Of a stretch of DNA of 6,937 bases, positions 6,490 through 6,937 are shown piece by piece. Below the pieces are notes generated by a model. It searched no databases. It saw only the letters and a program-made list of their open reading frames with translations, and was not told the DNA's origin. This stretch comes from Fidelibacterota bacterium. GTDB lineage: Bacteria > Fidelibacterota > Marinisomatia > Marinisomatales > TCS55. The translations under genes and the position numbers were made by a program. Where the stretch lies: assembly GCA_002713455.1 (NCBI GenBank), contig PASX01000039.1, forward strand, positions 15,098 through 22,034, in the 5' to 3' direction. Position 1 is the stretch's first letter. Every line of letters starts with the position of its first letter.

Positions 6490-6937
6490 ATCATTAATTT
6501 GAATTTGTTTTAAATGAACAGGTAAGAATGTTTTTGATTTAGGTGAAAGGATTTTTACCTCTTCTATAAATGGAAAGGCTTTTGATTCAGCTGCGTTTTT
6601 TTGTGAGGCGCCATATGGTACTCTAAAATCATCCCAGTGAGTAGGTATAATAATTGATGGATAATTTGTTAATGATAACAATCTTTCTGTGTAATTATAT
6701 ATTTCTTTTCTTGAATTCGCAGACCCAGCTAAAAGTATATTAGGATTCAGTCCTTTAATTTCATTTTCAAGAAAATTCATTGAACCCATTGTTAAAATTT
6801 TGTCGTTATTAAACCTGAAATAAAACATCAAAGAATTTCCTTCAACGAATTCCTTGATTTGCATGGGAATCTTAACATCCTTAGGAATTGATTCGGAGCT
6901 AAAGTACTGTTTTTTTCTAAGTGCTGAATGTAAAGAT
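6484..6937 (-). CDS. Metallo-beta-lactamase-fold hydrolase, C-terminal part (partial)
   Basis: About 150 C-terminal residues are visible; the frame stays open to the right edge, beginning SLHSALRKKQYFSSESIPKD. The Met at 6864 is therefore internal, not the start. Conserved-looking elements are FVEGNSLMFYF, KILTMGSMNFLENEIKGLNP (a strand-turn with the GSMNF signature), LLAGSANSRKEIYNYTERLL and IIIPTHWDDFRVPYG, in which the His of PTHWDDF is a likely metal ligand of the last MBL motif. The pattern resembles the UlaG/YtkL-like branch of MBL-fold hydrolases. The HxHxDH metal-binding motif and any signal peptide lie outside the window, so activity, substrate and location cannot be judged. The stop overlaps the peptidase gene by 6 bases in convergent orientation. 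It could belong to a divergent or unrelated operon to the right. Confidence 0.8.
   Translation of the reverse strand, partial: SLHSALRKKQYFSSESIPKDVKIPMQIKEFVEGNSLMFYFRFNNDKILTMGSMNFLENEIKGLNPNILLAGSANSRKEIYNYTERLLSLTNYPSIIIPTHWDDFRVPYGASQKNAAESKAFPFIEEVKILSPKSKTFLPVHLKQIQINDL

Noticed and set aside
6481..6500. AAATTA / TAATTT inverted repeat at the convergent peptidase-hydrolase joint as a terminator
   Set aside because: The 6-bp stem is all A-T with an 8-base loop and no adjoining long T-run on either strand, so stability would be very low.
6484..6864. A complete 126-residue minus-strand gene starting at 6864
   Set aside because: The frame continues upstream to the window edge with family-like residues (HSALRKKQYFSSE and PKDVKIP), so the Met at 6864 is internal and the gene is partial.

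Overview
This AT-rich window uses the standard genetic code and is dense with exported proteins. It looks like a chromosomal segment of a free-living Gram-negative bacterium. The protein style (PD40/TolB propellers, a CehA-type metallohydrolase, several RidA proteins, an S9A lipoprotein) and the low GC suggest a marine Bacteroidota or Marinimicrobia (SAR406)-like lineage. That placement is inference; no rRNA or other marker gene is present. I see no mobile element, CRISPR array, tRNA or rRNA.

Left block, + strand (1-3263): the C-terminal tail of a RidA-family protein enters from the left edge. After a 16-base gap comes a large secreted protein joining a six-blade TolB-like propeller to a CehA/McbA-type PHP metallohydrolase. 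A Tat-type exported Fe/Mn superoxide dismutase follows, coupled to it by a one-base TAATG overlap. The three probably form one transcription unit, with a weak hairpin plus T-run at its end.

Middle block (3260-4380): a minus-strand gene for a small secreted PD40/TolB-like propeller protein converges on the superoxide dismutase with a 4-base overlap. Its 5' side faces a 263-base divergent gap. That gap contains a start-less 3' remnant of a second RidA-family gene (about 29 recognisable residues plus a stop).

Right block (4381-6937): a prolyl oligopeptidase (S9A) lipoprotein, with the only strong Shine-Dalgarno sequence visible here, converges with a 6-base overlap on a minus-strand metallo-beta-lactamase-fold hydrolase that runs off the right edge.

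All four complete genes encode proteins with export signals, and three of them contain beta-propellers. The shared theme is envelope or periplasmic hydrolysis and oxidative protection; no single pathway can be proven. The points most worth checking are the orphan RidA tail, the superoxide dismutase lacking the conserved gateway tyrosine, and the propeller-PHP hydrolase fusion coupled to that dismutase. I do not see convincing evidence of a wholly new biological system.
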